Assembly (NCBI RefSeq): GCF_024713945.1
Contig: NC_134683.1
Coordinates: 1,788,501-1,852,500, forward strand
Direction of reading: 5' to 3'
Source of the DNA: Dermatophagoides farinae
Lineage: Eukaryota > Arthropoda > Arachnida > Sarcoptiformes > Pyroglyphidae
DNA: 64,000 nt
In this document: positions 1 through 13,357 of the stretch, one piece after another
Layout of the letters: each line of letters begins with the position of its first letter
How positions within the stretch are numbered: the stretch's first letter is position 1
Translations under genes and position numbers: made by a program
Notes under the pieces: model-generated
What the model was told of the DNA's origin: nothing
What the model saw: the letters and a program-made list of their open reading frames with translations, nothing else
The model's database searches: none

Positions 1-2274
1 CAACAACAACAACATCAACAACGTCCAACAGGTTTCTTTCTACATCATGAACATCAAACACCTAGATTTTCATATTCCTATACAATCAATCACTTAAAGA
101 AATTGAAAAATAATGATAGGTCATCATTGAATAATGATTTGATAAGCCAGCCATCATCACAGTCATTATCGACACGAATAAATCACCGCACATCATCCAT
201 CATCAATAATCATCATCGACAACATTTTGGATCTCAAATTAACCAACGTCTTTATCCATATCTGGAGAAACCATTTCAACGTTTGTGTTTACAACAATCA
301 AAATTTCATCGTGGATTCTATGTTGGACGATCTAATGATGGTAAACATTGTTACTATGTTTGTCCGGATAATCCACAAAAAATACCGATCGGTCAGGTTA
401 ATTATTTTTGTTGCCGTTCAGGATTTGGTTTTGATTTTCAAACCAAAGTCTGTATTAAAACACAATCATTAAATCCTTTACGTCCATCATGGCCTACACA
501 ATCAAATGTACAAAAAAATAATAATCATCGCTGGCCTTCTCAACCAAAAAAATGGTCAAATCCTTGGAATAAGAATAGAACTCCTTCAACAAAACCGAAA
601 TGTATCGATGGTGAAACCAAACCTCATCCATTTGATTGCCAACGATATTATCGTTGTTTGTTCAATCATAAATTTGTCGAAATGAAATGTCCATTTGAAT
701 TCGGTTGGAATCCAATGCACAAAATATGCGATCCAACCTATAGACAACAATGTCGACGACCAATATTGAAAGCGAAACCACCGATGACAAAAAATGATAA
801 TTATCCAGTGATAAAATCAAAATGGCCATCAAAATCCATTGTAAATCGATTTTGGACAAAATTCAATGAAAGGGTATGTATGAATTTTTTTTCAAATTCT
901 TGTTGTTACTAAAAAAACGATCGATTATCGATTCAAACAATGTAGCCACAATTACCACCGCTTAAGCCATCGATAAAAAATGTTGGAAAAAAACGACAAA
1001 ATCATCGACCGTCTACATCGGATGACATCGATCAAAATTCAATTGAACCACAACAACAACAACAACAACTCGACGATGAAGATGATGACGAAGAACGTCA
1101 ACGCAATAATGTTCCATGTCCTATGAATCGATGGCAACGTAAATTTTTCCTTCAACATTATGGTCGTGATTGTATTTCTAATGATAATGATAATAGCATC
1201 AATGATGGTGGCAATACTTTGTCGGTGGCAACTAAAACTATTTCATCGATAAATAATTCAACAATCAATAATTCACAACCACCTTTTAGACGGCGTCGGC
1301 CATTGTTTGGTACAAAAACACGTCCAGACGACGATAATAATGGAAGAAAAACAACAAAACGAAAATTCTGGCAACGAAGACGCCCAAAATCTACTACAAC
1401 AACAACAACTACTACCACCACTACAACCACAACAACGACGACGACGACAACCACACCTCCCTCTATCAAAGAGACAAAACCAATCAATTTTCCTGACACT
1501 TATTCACCGGGATTGATTCCGGAATTAACTATTAATCCATCCATCACTAGTTCGACAACTGAATCTATTGAAATAATGACGCAACCATCGACTATGTCTA
1601 CGGAAATTGAACGAGAAACATCGATCACAACCACTACTGAAACTCCCATGACAACCGTATCGGAAACAGAAGAACTTAGTACATTACCAACAACAACTGA
1701 AACAAACGAACAATCGAGCATGGATTTAACGACGACCTTGCCTTTGGAAACATTTGAAACAACAACGAAATCTAATGATATTGGAGAAGAATCATTATCA
1801 CCCACAACACTTACAACAATGACTCCAGAAAATCTTATGACACATACCGATAGTATTGAAAGAGAAGACGATACAACATCGACGACTACAGGATCAACAA
1901 CGACTGAAATGACAACAATAGAAACAACCACTATCGAAATTCGTGAACCATTAATATTCGAAGAGAATGCCCATTGCTATGAACCGACAGCTCGTTATAA
2001 AGATAATGAGGATTGTCAATGTTTTTATGAATGTCAATTCAACAAACGATTAACAAGAAATTGTTGTCCAGATGGTCTGTTTTTCAATCAAATTGATTAT
2101 GAGCCCAGTATCAACGGAACAGATATGTCAGATGAATCAGAATCTGAAACAGCATATTGTGATCTAATTGAAAATGTAGATTGTAAAACCATTATTCAGG
2201 TAATCTCGTTATATTTTCCAATATATATAAAATTTTAATTCACTAATTCTTTGAAATTTATTCAAATTTAGTAA
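1..2274 (+). CDS. Chitin-binding (peritrophin-A / CBM14) mucin-like secreted protein, 5' end outside window
   Basis: Seen: an open frame enters from the left edge. Exons are about 1-873 and 946-2199. A final acceptor at 2270-2271 would bring in an immediate TAA (2272-2274); without that splice the frame stops at 2236-2238. Three cysteine-rich modules resemble peritrophin-A chitin-binding domains: nt ~285-458, ~601-750 (spacing C..CQRYYRC..C..C, the most typical) and ~1975-2190. Between modules 2 and 3 lies a Gln/Asp-rich part, then a run of about two dozen Thr codons (nt ~1393-1460) and a long Ser/Thr-rich stretch to ~1945, as in heavily O-glycosylated mucins. Known: such proteins bind chitin in peritrophic matrix or cuticle outside the cell. 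Inference: this is an extracellular matrix protein, about 709 residues being visible. Signal peptide and start codon are not in the window. The last exon is the least certain part. Confidence 0.85.
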
Positions 2275-2586
2275 GTAAACTTTATGGCTAGAAAAAGTTG
2301 GAAAAATTTCCCGGAAATTTGAATAAAATATAATCGAAACCGACAATCAAAAAAAAAAAAAAAAAAATCAACAATTCAACGGAAATTTATTGGCGGCGAG
2401 TGATGAACAAAAATGTCCTTGTGTACGTTTGATATTTTAGCATTTTGTTTTCTATTTTGCTCTCAATTTTTTTTTTTATTTTTTTGTGATGATTTTGTAT
2501 ATCATATAATTTTTTTTCTCAATTTTTAAAATACAATATATATTGATTGATTGATTGATTAGTTTTTCTTTGATTCATGAAAAAAA
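2275..2586. other. Intergenic spacer
   Basis: AT-rich spacer with a poly-A run (about 2349-2367) and a short (GATT)n tract near 2545-2560. A more complex patch at 2385-2440 could be untranslated sequence or an alternative last exon of the upstream gene. It has no clear acceptor in the right phase, so it is not added to that model. Confidence 0.4.
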
Positions 2587-3051
2587 ATGATAATAACAAT
2601 TCTATCTTTATTGTCTTCGATTTGGAATATTTTACTTCTTCGAAATTCACTTCGTATAGTGATTGATTCGAATGAAATTCTATACAAACAATTGTACAAA
2701 CAATATACTGCTTTAGAATTGCTCAATTGGATTATGATTCGTTTTGTTGGATTGTGTTTGTTGATTATCATATTGATCATGAATGCAAACAACAACAACA
2801 ACAACAACAACAATAATCATCATTTGATAATTTCCATACGTATCATATATTGTGCATTTCAAATAATTGTATTCATTGTGGAATGGTATCGATATTTTTT
2901 TGCATTACAGGCAAACAGATTGGCATTTATTGTTCAATATTTATCATTATTATTTATAATGATCGAAACATTGATTATAATCATTCAAAATCAATTGATT
3001 GATGGAAAACGATCATATCGAATTGTCCATATGTCACTGCCACCAATTTGA
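2587..3051 (+). CDS. Unrecognised small multi-pass membrane protein
   Basis: Single open frame of 154 residues; an in-frame stop lies three codons upstream, so the start at 2587 is the natural one if the gene is unspliced. I do not recognise the family. Four hydrophobic segments are visible: residues ~1-19, ~46-66, ~80-102 and ~112-137. A run of ten Asn followed by two His, from an AAC repeat, sits in the loop between segments 2 and 3. The third segment ends in an aromatic cluster (EWYRYFFAL). The spacing suits a four-helix protein. It lies about 220 bp before the DEG/ENaC channel in the same direction, so it could belong to the same locus, but no join in phase is evident. In AT-rich DNA hydrophobic frames arise by chance, so this is moderately supported. 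Confidence 0.5.
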   Translation: MIITILSLLSSIWNILLLRNSLRIVIDSNEILYKQLYKQYTALELLNWIMIRFVGLCLLIIILIMNANNNNNNNNNNHHLIISIRIIYCAFQIIVFIVEWYRYFFALQANRLAFIVQYLSLLFIMIETLIIIIQNQLIDGKRSYRIVHMSLPPI

Positions 3052-3272
3052 TTTCGAGGAAATAAATTTAATTTTTCAAGATCAAGATCGAGTGATTTTT
3101 TTTCCATGGTGATTAATGGAACTATTTTTTTTGTTGTGATTTTGTTTTTAAAAAAAATATATCTATGTCGCCAAGAATATGGGTCAAAAGAATACATTAA
3201 ATATTTTTGTGTGTAATTTTGATCACAAACACACACAATTTTCCATTCATTGTGATTCCAGCGATCAACAAA

Positions 3273-4457
3273 ATGGCCACCAATGTTTTGGTTAAAAAAC
3301 CTAAAAAAAGTGAAAATAAAACTTATAAAAATTTAGTCAAATGTATTAATTATTTACCAAGAATATTAATCTATATTACTTGTATCTATTTATTTTTATA
3401 CAATGTACAAAAATTGATTGAACAATTTCTTAATTTTGAAACTATTGTCATGGTTCGATATCAGGCACCGCAAAAGATACAATTTCCTGCATTCACCATA
3501 TGTGGATGTTGTATTGAACAAATTGTGCAGAATGATACGGCTGAAAAAATTTGGAATAATGAAATGGCATTATTACAACGATATACGGTAAAAGAAATCA
3601 TTGAAAATGTAAGCTATGTTGATAAACAATTGATCAGATCTTGTACGGTTGTAACCGATTCAAAAGAACATTTGTTAACAAAATGTTCGGATTCAAAACC
3701 AATATTATCAACCATTTATAATGGAAGAAAATGTTTCACTTATTTATCTACATTGGATCCAAATGATCATCATGGTATTGGTGATAATAATTCTGATAAT
3801 GATGAATTGATTGACAATAATGATCGCTATACTGCATACATAAATGTTGAATTAGGTTTCTCTACACATGAACCAATTTGTTCATTATTACATGATGATA
3901 ATACATTGCAGAATGCCGATTTAATTATTGCCATTCATCCACCGAATATGTTACCAACAATGTTGGATACGGAATTCTATCGTATTGATCCGAATAATTT
4001 ATATGAAATTCAATTCACTAAAGAAGTGACCAAATTGAAAGAGAAACCTTATAGAACAGCATGCAGAAATTATGATCGAAAGTTAATGCCCAATGGAAAA
4101 CTTGGTAAGTTGATAATTGATGTTTTTTTTTTTTTTGATTAGAATAATTGATTAAATTTTTCATCCATATTTTCAAGCACCAAGATCACGAAATGAATGT
4201 GTCAATCTTTGTATATTACGTAACAGTTTGAATAATGAAAATGAACAAATGAATTGTGTGTTTTATCATAATGTTATCAATAGTTATATGTTAAATTATT
4301 ATGATGATACATTAGATTCAAAAAATGCAAAATTCTGTACATCACGTAATTATATCAATTATTTGAATTTCACATTAATCCGTAGACAATGTTATCAGGA
4401 TTGTAATCCCGATTGTATTGAAGAAAATTACAAAACTACCATCGATGTATCAACTAT

Positions 4458-4494
<37 letters not shown>

Positions 4495-4881
4495 AAGAGA
4501 TCGACATTTCTGACCAATTCTTTACCATTTTCAATTGATGAACCTATTGTTAGTTTTTCTGGCATTTCAACGGAAATGGGTGGCAGCATCAAGCAAACTA
4601 AATCAATGATAATAATATGGCCAAATCGTGAAATGTATCAAGAAGTTGAACATCAAGGTGAATTAAATTTTTTCGAACTAATCGGCTGTCTTGGTGGTCA
4701 TGCCCATATATGGCTAGGTCTTTCAATCATTCAATTCTATGATGTTTTTGCTGATATTATATCACGGGCTAGATATAGATGGCAATTGATTGGACAAAAA
4801 TTTGGATCCATACGAACATTTTTTCAACATCATAAAAATCATTGGAAATCAATCACATCAAATTTCAATCGTCAACGATAG
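3273..4881 (+). CDS. DEG/ENaC-family (pickpocket-like) sodium channel subunit
   Basis: Two exons, 3273-4104 and 4178-4881, joined in frame, give 511 residues, a usual length for the family. Visible: a cytosolic N-terminus; TM1 near residues 24-48; the post-TM1 signature FPAFTIC; a cysteine-rich extracellular loop; and a C-terminal TM2 block, FFELIGCLGGHAHIWLGLS, which matches the LGG..GLWLG.S signature with a GLS selectivity-filter triplet. Known: these are trimeric amiloride-sensitive cation channels of the plasma membrane, gated by mechanical, acid, peptide or protease stimuli. The start at 3273 (MATN) is preferred over 3207 because it leads straight into the basic N-terminus. Oddity: a GAT repeat encodes about 12 Asp followed by Lys-Arg in the extracellular loop (about 4458-4500). 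The ligand or stimulus cannot be read from sequence. Confidence 0.88.
4458..4495 (+). repeat. Coding (GAT)n repeat giving poly-Asp
   Basis: About twelve consecutive GAT codons in the extracellular loop of the DEG/ENaC subunit, directly followed by AAG AGA (Lys-Arg). It belongs to the same repeat class that fills the non-coding DNA here, so length variation between individuals is likely. Confidence 0.9.
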
Positions 4882-6542
4882 ATGGCATGATGGTGATGAA
4901 AAAATGAAAAGTGAAATTCGATTCATCATCAGATAAATGGTAATCATATCATCATCATCAAAAAATTTATCATCACTCACATCAACAGAGACAAATAAAG
5001 ATTTTTTTTTCTTATGAATAAAAATTTTTTTGATAATTAATTATGGTTGTGTATGTGTACTCGACAAAAAAAAAGCATAGATCAATGTATCATTTGATTC
5101 ATATTTATTCATACAAACAGCTGCTGCTGCTTTTTTCAATAATAATAATGATGATGATTATTATTATTATTATAATCATTGATTGATGTCACATCTGACT
5201 ATTCGATTGATGCTGGTGGTGTTGATTAAATATTTCACCATAACAAAATTTTTGTAAAATAAAATTTCAATTCACTGGTGCAGTTTTTGTGTGTGTCTGT
5301 TTTTGTTTGTTTCATCATCATCATCATGATAAGTTTGAGAGTAATCAAATTAATTTTTTGAAAAAAAATATACAGGTATCATCATCATCATCATCATTAT
5401 CTGATCAATACATCTATTCAATCACGAGATATTCTTATTGCTAATTCTTTTTTTTTTCGTTAAAATTCGAATCAATCAAAACACACACCCGGCGTCATCA
5501 TCATGCACTAAAACGTTTATTTCAAAAAAAAAAAAAAAAAAAAAAAAAAACACAAGGACACTGAATACCTTTTTCATTTTCCTGTTATTTGCCTGTGTGT
5601 ATATTCCACGTTCTGACGTATTTTTTAATGATGCCAGAAAAAAAATTCAATTCGTTTGTTTTTATTCCACTGTGTGTGTGTGTGTATTCAAAGAAAAAAA
5701 CGATAAAATTTTTTGCACCAAACCATCGAATCGAATGTATTGATGATGTTGATCATTTTTTACCTAAAATAAAAGAAATGAAATGAACAGACGAATAAAT
5801 ATAAATTTTATTTTTATTGTTGTATTGATAGAATTGTCCATCAAGATTGCTGTGCACACAGTGGTTTTTGTTTTTATATCCAAAATCATTCTTCATTGTT
5901 GTCATAAAAATTCCTTTTTTTTATGACTTTTTTTTGGTATACCACCATTCATTTATTCACCAATTATTCATCATCATAATCCTACCTGGCGTGGACGAAT
6001 GATTGGACATAAATATAATATATATATGTCATTATCAGAATCCGGAATTCATAAAACAAAGATGATGATGATGATGATTGTATTTTCAATTCCCTCATGG
6101 TGTATGAAAACATTACACCATTAGACCGGAAATTTCTATGTTCATGCTTTTTTTACGTTCGAAATAAATCACTTTTTCATCGATTAATCAATCGATGATG
6201 ATGATGATGATGATGAAAATGTAACTTGATCAGAATATCAATATGTTTCGATTAAATATTTTTGTTTTTTGTTTTGAAGTTATATCCATGCTATATAAAC
6301 ATCGTATTTTGTCAACGTTTTTTTTTTGTTCTGCTTATAATCTTGTTTCTAGGTTATTGAGCCGGCTCGGACATTAAAAATTGTCATTCGTCATCACATG
6401 ATGATGATGATGATGATGATGATAACAGAATCTGGTCATTGAGCTTTTAGAAATTCTTGTGTCTATCTATGTGTGTGTGTGTGTGTTTTATATTGAAAAA
6501 ATGAGCAATTGTCCAAATAAACTGATGAAGAACTGGATTTAA

Positions 6543-6544
<2 letters not shown>

Positions 6545-6577
<33 letters not shown>
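6545..6577. repeat. (CT)n microsatellite
   Basis: Uninterrupted CT dinucleotide tract of about 33 bases. Confidence 0.95.
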
Positions 6578-6579
<2 letters not shown>

Positions 6580-7381
6580 CTCTTTCTTTCTCTCAGGAAT
6601 TCAATCATCATCATCATCATTATTTATTATTTTACAGATCATGTCTAGTGATAAAATGATAATAAAGAGTTAAATGAACTTTGAAAAAAAGGTACGAATT
6701 TCATAATCATTTCTTTTTTTTTGAGAAAAAAAGAGAAAAATTTTTTTAGATATTTTTTTTTTCTTTCGTCTTCTAATTCTCTCTTTCTATCATCATCATC
6801 ATCATCGAATCGAAATCAAAACCCATTTATATAAATGGCAGCAAAAAAAAAATGATGTGAAACAAAAAACAAAAAAAAAATTCAACAGATGATTAAACAA
6901 CGACATATCAATATGATTTATTTTTTGTCCACACATTGCTCATCATGTTAATCATCAGTTTCATCATAAAATCATAATCATTTGGATTTTTGTTTTCTCT
7001 ATAGATAATAGATCAATCAATTAGCCTTGTTTGTTTGTTTGATTGATTGATTGATTGATTGATTTTCAATCATAACATCGACAATTTGGCTACAAACACA
7101 CGTAATTATTATATATGTAAATGAATGATAATTTTTCAGTTTTAATAATTCAGTTTTAATCATAATCAGTTTTTATGTGTAGATGTGTTACGATGTAATT
7201 GTGTGATTACCATTCAATGATCATCATTCATCATTGATTTTTCTTTTTTTTTCTTGTTTTACCTACACAATTATGATAAATGTGTGTTCAATGTAAATGT
7301 ACCGATTGTTGTGTGTTTGACATAATTGTGTGTTGTTTCAATTAAAAAGAAAAAAAAATTAATCAAAATTTCGGTGTTTAT

Positions 7382-7404
7382 TGTGTGTGTGTGTGTGTGT
7401 GTGT
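7382..7404. repeat. (GT)n microsatellite
   Basis: Uninterrupted GT dinucleotide tract in non-coding DNA. Confidence 0.9.
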
Positions 7405-9858
7405 ACTGATAATGATGATAGATTCAAAGATTTACTATCTGTTTGATAGGGTCTATCGATTGATCAATCCTTTCAGTCGGTCTATTGATTGATTTGATTG
7501 CCATCAACAACAACAAAGAGAGATAGAGAGAGAGAGAGAAAACCCGCTACATTGTTACCGCCCCCGATTTCCTCATAGAATTCATCATCATCATCATCAT
7601 CATCATTAGCATGTCAAATATAATTTGGAATTATTCTTGGAATTTTCATTCATTCAATCAATTTGATCAATTAATCGTTTGGTTTCTTCTTCATATGCGA
7701 ACAACACAAAACAAACGGTAAGTTATTTTATTTTATTTTTTTTTGTCATTGAAATATGAAACAACTATGCCTGGCAGTTTATACACAAATATTTTCATCA
7801 TCCATGCTAAAATGATGAACTTTTAATGTTTAGTTTTCAATGTCTGTTTGTTGTTGATTTTTTTTCCTGTTTTTGTTTGATTTTGCTTTGTTTTTTTGAG
7901 GCTACAGTTAAATTCCATAAATGAATTGAAATTGTACCGCGTGTGTATGTATACCCAAAAGTTTTGTGTGTACCCGGCGCTTGAAAATGAACTAAATTCA
8001 TTTGAAATATGAAAATGTTTCACAATATATCGTGTATGATGATGATGATGATTATTAATAAATATCGCTACCACCAACATCACCATATATCAACATGAAA
8101 ACTGTGTATACATGTGTGACATTAAAACAAAACAAAACCAAAAAAAAAAACGTTCACTTTTTTTTATCAAATGGACACACACACACACAAAAACGCCCGT
8201 TTGAATAGCTAAAATGGAAAAAAAACAAAACGTATAGAAGAACAAATGAAACCCTAAAATTGATTCAGATTTCATATGTGAATGAATGGAAAAAAAAGTA
8301 TAAAATGAATACGGTTTTCAGAGTTTTAGTCGTATTTTTTTTTTTGTTGTTGTTGGTTGTTGTTGTTGATATTTGTTTGCTGTCATCATTGTCTCTTCAT
8401 CGTATGATAATAATAATCAGAATTTCTTTTTTTTCTCTTTGTTTCCCATCATCATCATCATCATCATCAAGTTTTTTTTTTCTTTGGCCCATTGTCATGT
8501 GTTTTTCTCATAAATAATTTAACAAGTTTTATGGATTCTGTATTCATTTGGTTTGATTTTATATCTTCTTCTCGTAAAAACAAAAAAAAAATTCTCTTTC
8601 GTTTAGTTCATTTTTTTCTGTGTGTGTGTTGTCCATGTATATGAAAAAAAACCTTTGATTCATTTATTCTCATTCATGTAATGTTTTTTTTTTCTTGCTG
8701 GAAACTCAAATTTGGAATTTTGGTTCCATTTTCATATCAGTTTGATATTTATCATTTTTTTTTTCATAGTCATTTTTCATAATTTTCATTTACCGCTCCG
8801 TGTGTTTGTGTGTGTGTGTGTGTATGTGGGCTAATAGTAGTAGTGACCTAATGTTTTTTTTCTGGTGACTGAATTTGAATCTCATCTATAAAACACGCCA
8901 GATTGTGTGTGTGAGAGAGAGAGAAAGAATTCCTAAGTCAAATTCTGATTTTTTTTTTTTTTTGGTTCTTGTTGCTGTTGTTGTTGTTATTATTGAAACA
9001 GGATCCAATCAAATGTGAATAATGAAGTGTCATGTAAAGTTATTAATATTTTTTTTCTTTTCGTGAGTGATTCATAAATGCCACACCTCTTTAGTCGTCG
9101 TAGTCATCGTCGTCGTTTTTTTTTCATTATTTGTTCGTCGTTGATCAACGACAACAACAACTGGAAATGGATCACAACATATGCTGCCATTTAAAGTTGA
9201 TTAAAATGGATGATGATTCTTTATGAAAACTAATATTTGGATACTTGGATATAATTGTCAGAAAATTTGCTTAAAAGAAAATGGTTTTTTTCAATAGAAT
9301 CATCGATGATACTTGACATTAACCATCTTGAAAACAATAGCCATCAATAATTGATACTTCTAATTCAATGATGATGATTGATATGTCATGTCGTGTTTGA
9401 TGTTTTGATGATGATGAAAATATATCGATTTTTTTTTTGGCCACTTTATCATCGTATTTTTCAACTGTCACACAAACTTGTCAATATCGTCAAATGAATT
9501 TTTGTTTTACAAAATTTATTTCCTTTTTTCCCTCTATTTTGTTCCACGCCCATATATTTAGTGACATTTTCTCTTGTGCTTTTTTTTTGATGCTCATCTT
9601 TTTCTCATTTCTAAATTGGCTGATTGGCTTCATCATCATCATCATCATCATCGATGTTTCGATCTCTTTTCGATAAAATTTGTTTTTTTCAACTATTTCT
9701 CAATAATTTGTTTCAATTCAATGATCATTCATTTCAATGTGATGCAGCATTTTTAATGATGATGATGATATCCATTGATGTATGTGTGTGTGTGTGTGTA
9801 AGTTTAGTTTGAAATGACAAAAAATTTTTTTTTTTTTATTTATCCATTGAACATTATT

Positions 9859-9885
9859 CACACACACACACACACACACACACAC
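9859..9885. repeat. (CA)n microsatellite
   Basis: CA dinucleotide tract of about 27 bases in the gene-poor stretch. Confidence 0.95.
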
Positions 9886-11064
9886 TGTTCTGTTGTCTAT
9901 AGAATTGAAAAAAAACAAGAGTCTGACAAGCTATTATATTATGAAATAGAAAGAATAAATAAGACAAGAGAGAGAGAGAGAGATAAATAGATAGAAAAAA
10001 AAGAAAATTCGAAATGTGTCAAATATAATTGAATTATTCATCATCAAAATAATATATATCCGAATATGGTTCATTGAATTGTCAAACTTTAAAGAATCGA
10101 TCGTGAAATCATTCATCAAATCGCAAACAAAATTCAGTTGTCGTACATGATACGCCCGTTTTTTTTTGTTTTTTTTTTGAATATATTGAAATCAATCAAT
10201 TTGAAACAAGTGAAAAAAATTGAATTTTTTTTCTTCCATTGTGTGTGTGTGTGTGTCTGGTTATATATGTGTTCATCATCATCAATATTTATTGTGAAAT
10301 TATCTCCTATTGTTGATCGTATTTCATTATTATTGTCGTTGTTGTTGTCCAGTTATCTAAACAAAACAAAATTTCAAGTCAAACCAATTTCAAGGATAGA
10401 TAATAAAAAAAAAAAAATTTCTGATCTCTCATCATTCTATTCGATTCATTCATCCATTTGATGATGACCAACAACATTTTTTTTTTCATCTATAAAAAAA
10501 CATTTTGTCAGTAGCAATAAACAACACACACACACACACACATACGCCACACAATGCTAATATACGACTCTGAAATGTGACAAATTATTTGATCGCGTGT
10601 CAAAAAACAAAAAAAAAAACAAAAAAATTTCTCATCCACCCATTTGGTCTCTTTGGTGTTTGCCGAAATTTTTTTTTTGTCGTTTTCGTTTTCATTTTGT
10701 TTTCTTTTCAAATTGATTTCACTTTCTCTTTATCTCATGATCTTTTTATTCAACAACAACAACAACAACAAATGATTATCGTAATCAATTTTCTTTTTCT
10801 TTTTTTTTTGCATTTTTTTTCCATGAATATTCAGATGTTCCATTGCATCTTTGATTTGATTTCGTATCCACAATGATCGATATTCCGAATTCAATTGCCA
10901 TTCATTCATGAAATAATCAATTAAATTTTTTTTTTATTGCTTGTGTTTGATCAATATATAAATTCATTTGGACAATTTTGTTAATTTATTGGTTCACCTG
11001 GTAATGATGATTTTTTCTTTTCTGATTGCTTGATTGATTATTTAAAAAAAAGAACCTGAAAAAA

Positions 11065-11099
11065 ATGGATGTCACTAAGGCTACGCAATTGACATCTAC

Positions 11100-11130
<31 letters not shown>

Positions 11131-13325
11131 CCACCACCACCACCATCAACATCATCGAAGATTCAAGAAATTCTTTTAAATGATATTCATCAATCAAATA
11201 TTGACAATAATAATGAAATTCATTTTAAAAATCTTCAACGAATTCATGATGATAATGATCCAAATTACAAAATCGAAAATAAATCATCAAACTTATGGTT
11301 ATCCAACAGATATTATTTCAACATCACTTTCTCTTCCGGTGGCTACAAATACATCAACAACAGCATCACAAACACCATCAACATCGCCAACATTATTGAA
11401 TCATAATAATCAAATTATGAATATTAAGAATTATAATCATCATCAACAAAATGGTTCATCACCAATGCGATTAGATGAACAGCAACGTTCATCACCATCG
11501 ATATCATGTATATCGAAATTAAATTTCGATGATATTTGCTATTGTTCCAGTAATTGTTGTCATGATCATACAACAACAACAACAAGTTGTGGTACAAATA
11601 TTACAAAGAAAATGTCACATCATTCTCATCATCATCATCATCAACATAATCTTTCAAATAAAAAAATTAGCAATGATTCTGGTTGGTCTAAATTGGCCCA
11701 TATGATTGCTAATCATTTGACCATTGTTGCCCTATTAATTATGTCCGGTGTAATTATAGTATTGATGATTTTATCATCAATGTGTCTAGCTAAACATTCA
11801 CAACAGGATAATGTTTGTTTATCACATACATGTGTACGTGAAGGTATGTGAATTTCAATTTTTAAGTTTTTTATTTCATTCAATTAAAAATTTGGTCATA
11901 ATCATTAAATTTTTTTATTTATTTATTTATTTAACAAAAAGCGGCCAAAATTATCCGATCATTGGATGAAACAGTTGAACCATGTGAAGATTTCTATCAA
12001 TTTGTTTGTGGCCAATGGCTCGAATCGACAATCATACCGGAACATAAACCGTTGGAAAATAAATTTGATGAACTACATGATATCCTTAATCGACAAGTTC
12101 GAGGTTAGTATTTTTTTTTCGCATCTAGCAAAAAAAAACTAATGATGTAAAAACAACAAGTGTGTGTGTGTGTATGTTTCCTGTTTGACAACTTGTAAAT
12201 TATTCGAATGTTAATAGAAAATCAAGGAAACATATTCGAGGTCAATGTTATGTAAAAATAATTTATTTTTCTCTTTCTTAATGATTTATTTTCCAATTTT
12301 CTAATCCATATTTCCGTATTTCGTGTGAAGATATACTTGAAGAACCAATAATGAAAGATGATCCAGATTTTGCCCGTAATATGAAATTATTCTATCATAG
12401 CTGTATGAATGTAACGGAATTGGAACGAAAAGGTGCCGAACCATTGATTGATATGATTGAAAAATTAGGTGGATGGCCTGTATTGGATGTTGGTTTTGAA
12501 AATTCGGATAAAAATAATTCCACAAAAATCTGGAATGAAGATAACTGGTCATTGCTGGATATTCATCGTAAACTAAATGAATTGGGTGTCGTTGATGATA
12601 TGATTATACCATTGATAATTACATCGTATGATCGTAATAATTCACATAATATTTTAGCCGTAAGTTTGTTGTATTAAAATGAAATTCAGAATCCATATTC
12701 TAATATCCATTATTATTATTATTACAGATAAAAGAACCAAGTTTTGGTCTTATGAGTAGAGAATTTATGGTTAAAGAAGAAAATAATACACATATCCGAT
12801 CATATTTTGATCTTATGTTGTATAGTATCGAATTATTATTGGATGATGAACGATTTCGTATGGATATGGACAAAATTTCATCTGATAATAACGATAATGA
12901 TTCGGATGGTGAATCGAAAAATTCAACTACAAACGAAATTATGAAACGATTTGCTGCATCACAACATCATCTAGATCAACGTCATCATCATCATCATCGA
13001 CGTAAACAGGTTGCAAGAGAATTTACATTCGAAATAGATGATCATGATAAATTACCTGAAAAGGTCATAGAAGAAATGCATCAAGTATTACGTTTCGAAC
13101 AATCGTTAGCCAATGTATGCAACACTTAATGACATAATCTTTTTGATTTTTTTCTCTAATCTCATTTTTTTTTCTCTTGATTATTGGTTATGTGTGTGAA
13201 ATCAGAGTTCAATCAAAAAAGAAGACCGAGGAAATGTTAGCCAATTATTTAACAATATGACCATTGCACAATTGCAGAAAATTTCTCCAAATGTAAGTGT
13301 GTAAAAAAAAATAACCTCGATCAAT

Positions 13326-13357
<32 letters not shown>

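Larger units (their letters stand above)
4882..11064. other. Gene-poor repeat-rich stretch (6.2 kb)
   Basis: I see no convincing protein gene on either strand. Open frames here are Phe-, Lys- or Ser-rich translations of poly-T, poly-A and ATC repeats. Contents: a poly-A run (about 5524-5550), many (ATC)n/(GAT)n blocks (for example 6060-6078, 6197-6215, 6398-6423), (CT)n at 6545-6577, (GATT)n near 7043-7065, (GT)n at 7382-7404 and (CA)n at 9859-9885. The 3' UTR of the channel gene and the promoter or 5' untranslated exons of the following M13 gene probably lie here, but I cannot place them. Confidence 0.6.

Noticed and set aside
1158-1931. Minus-strand open frames rich in Val
   Set aside because: Antisense of the Thr/Ser repeat region of the chitin-binding gene.
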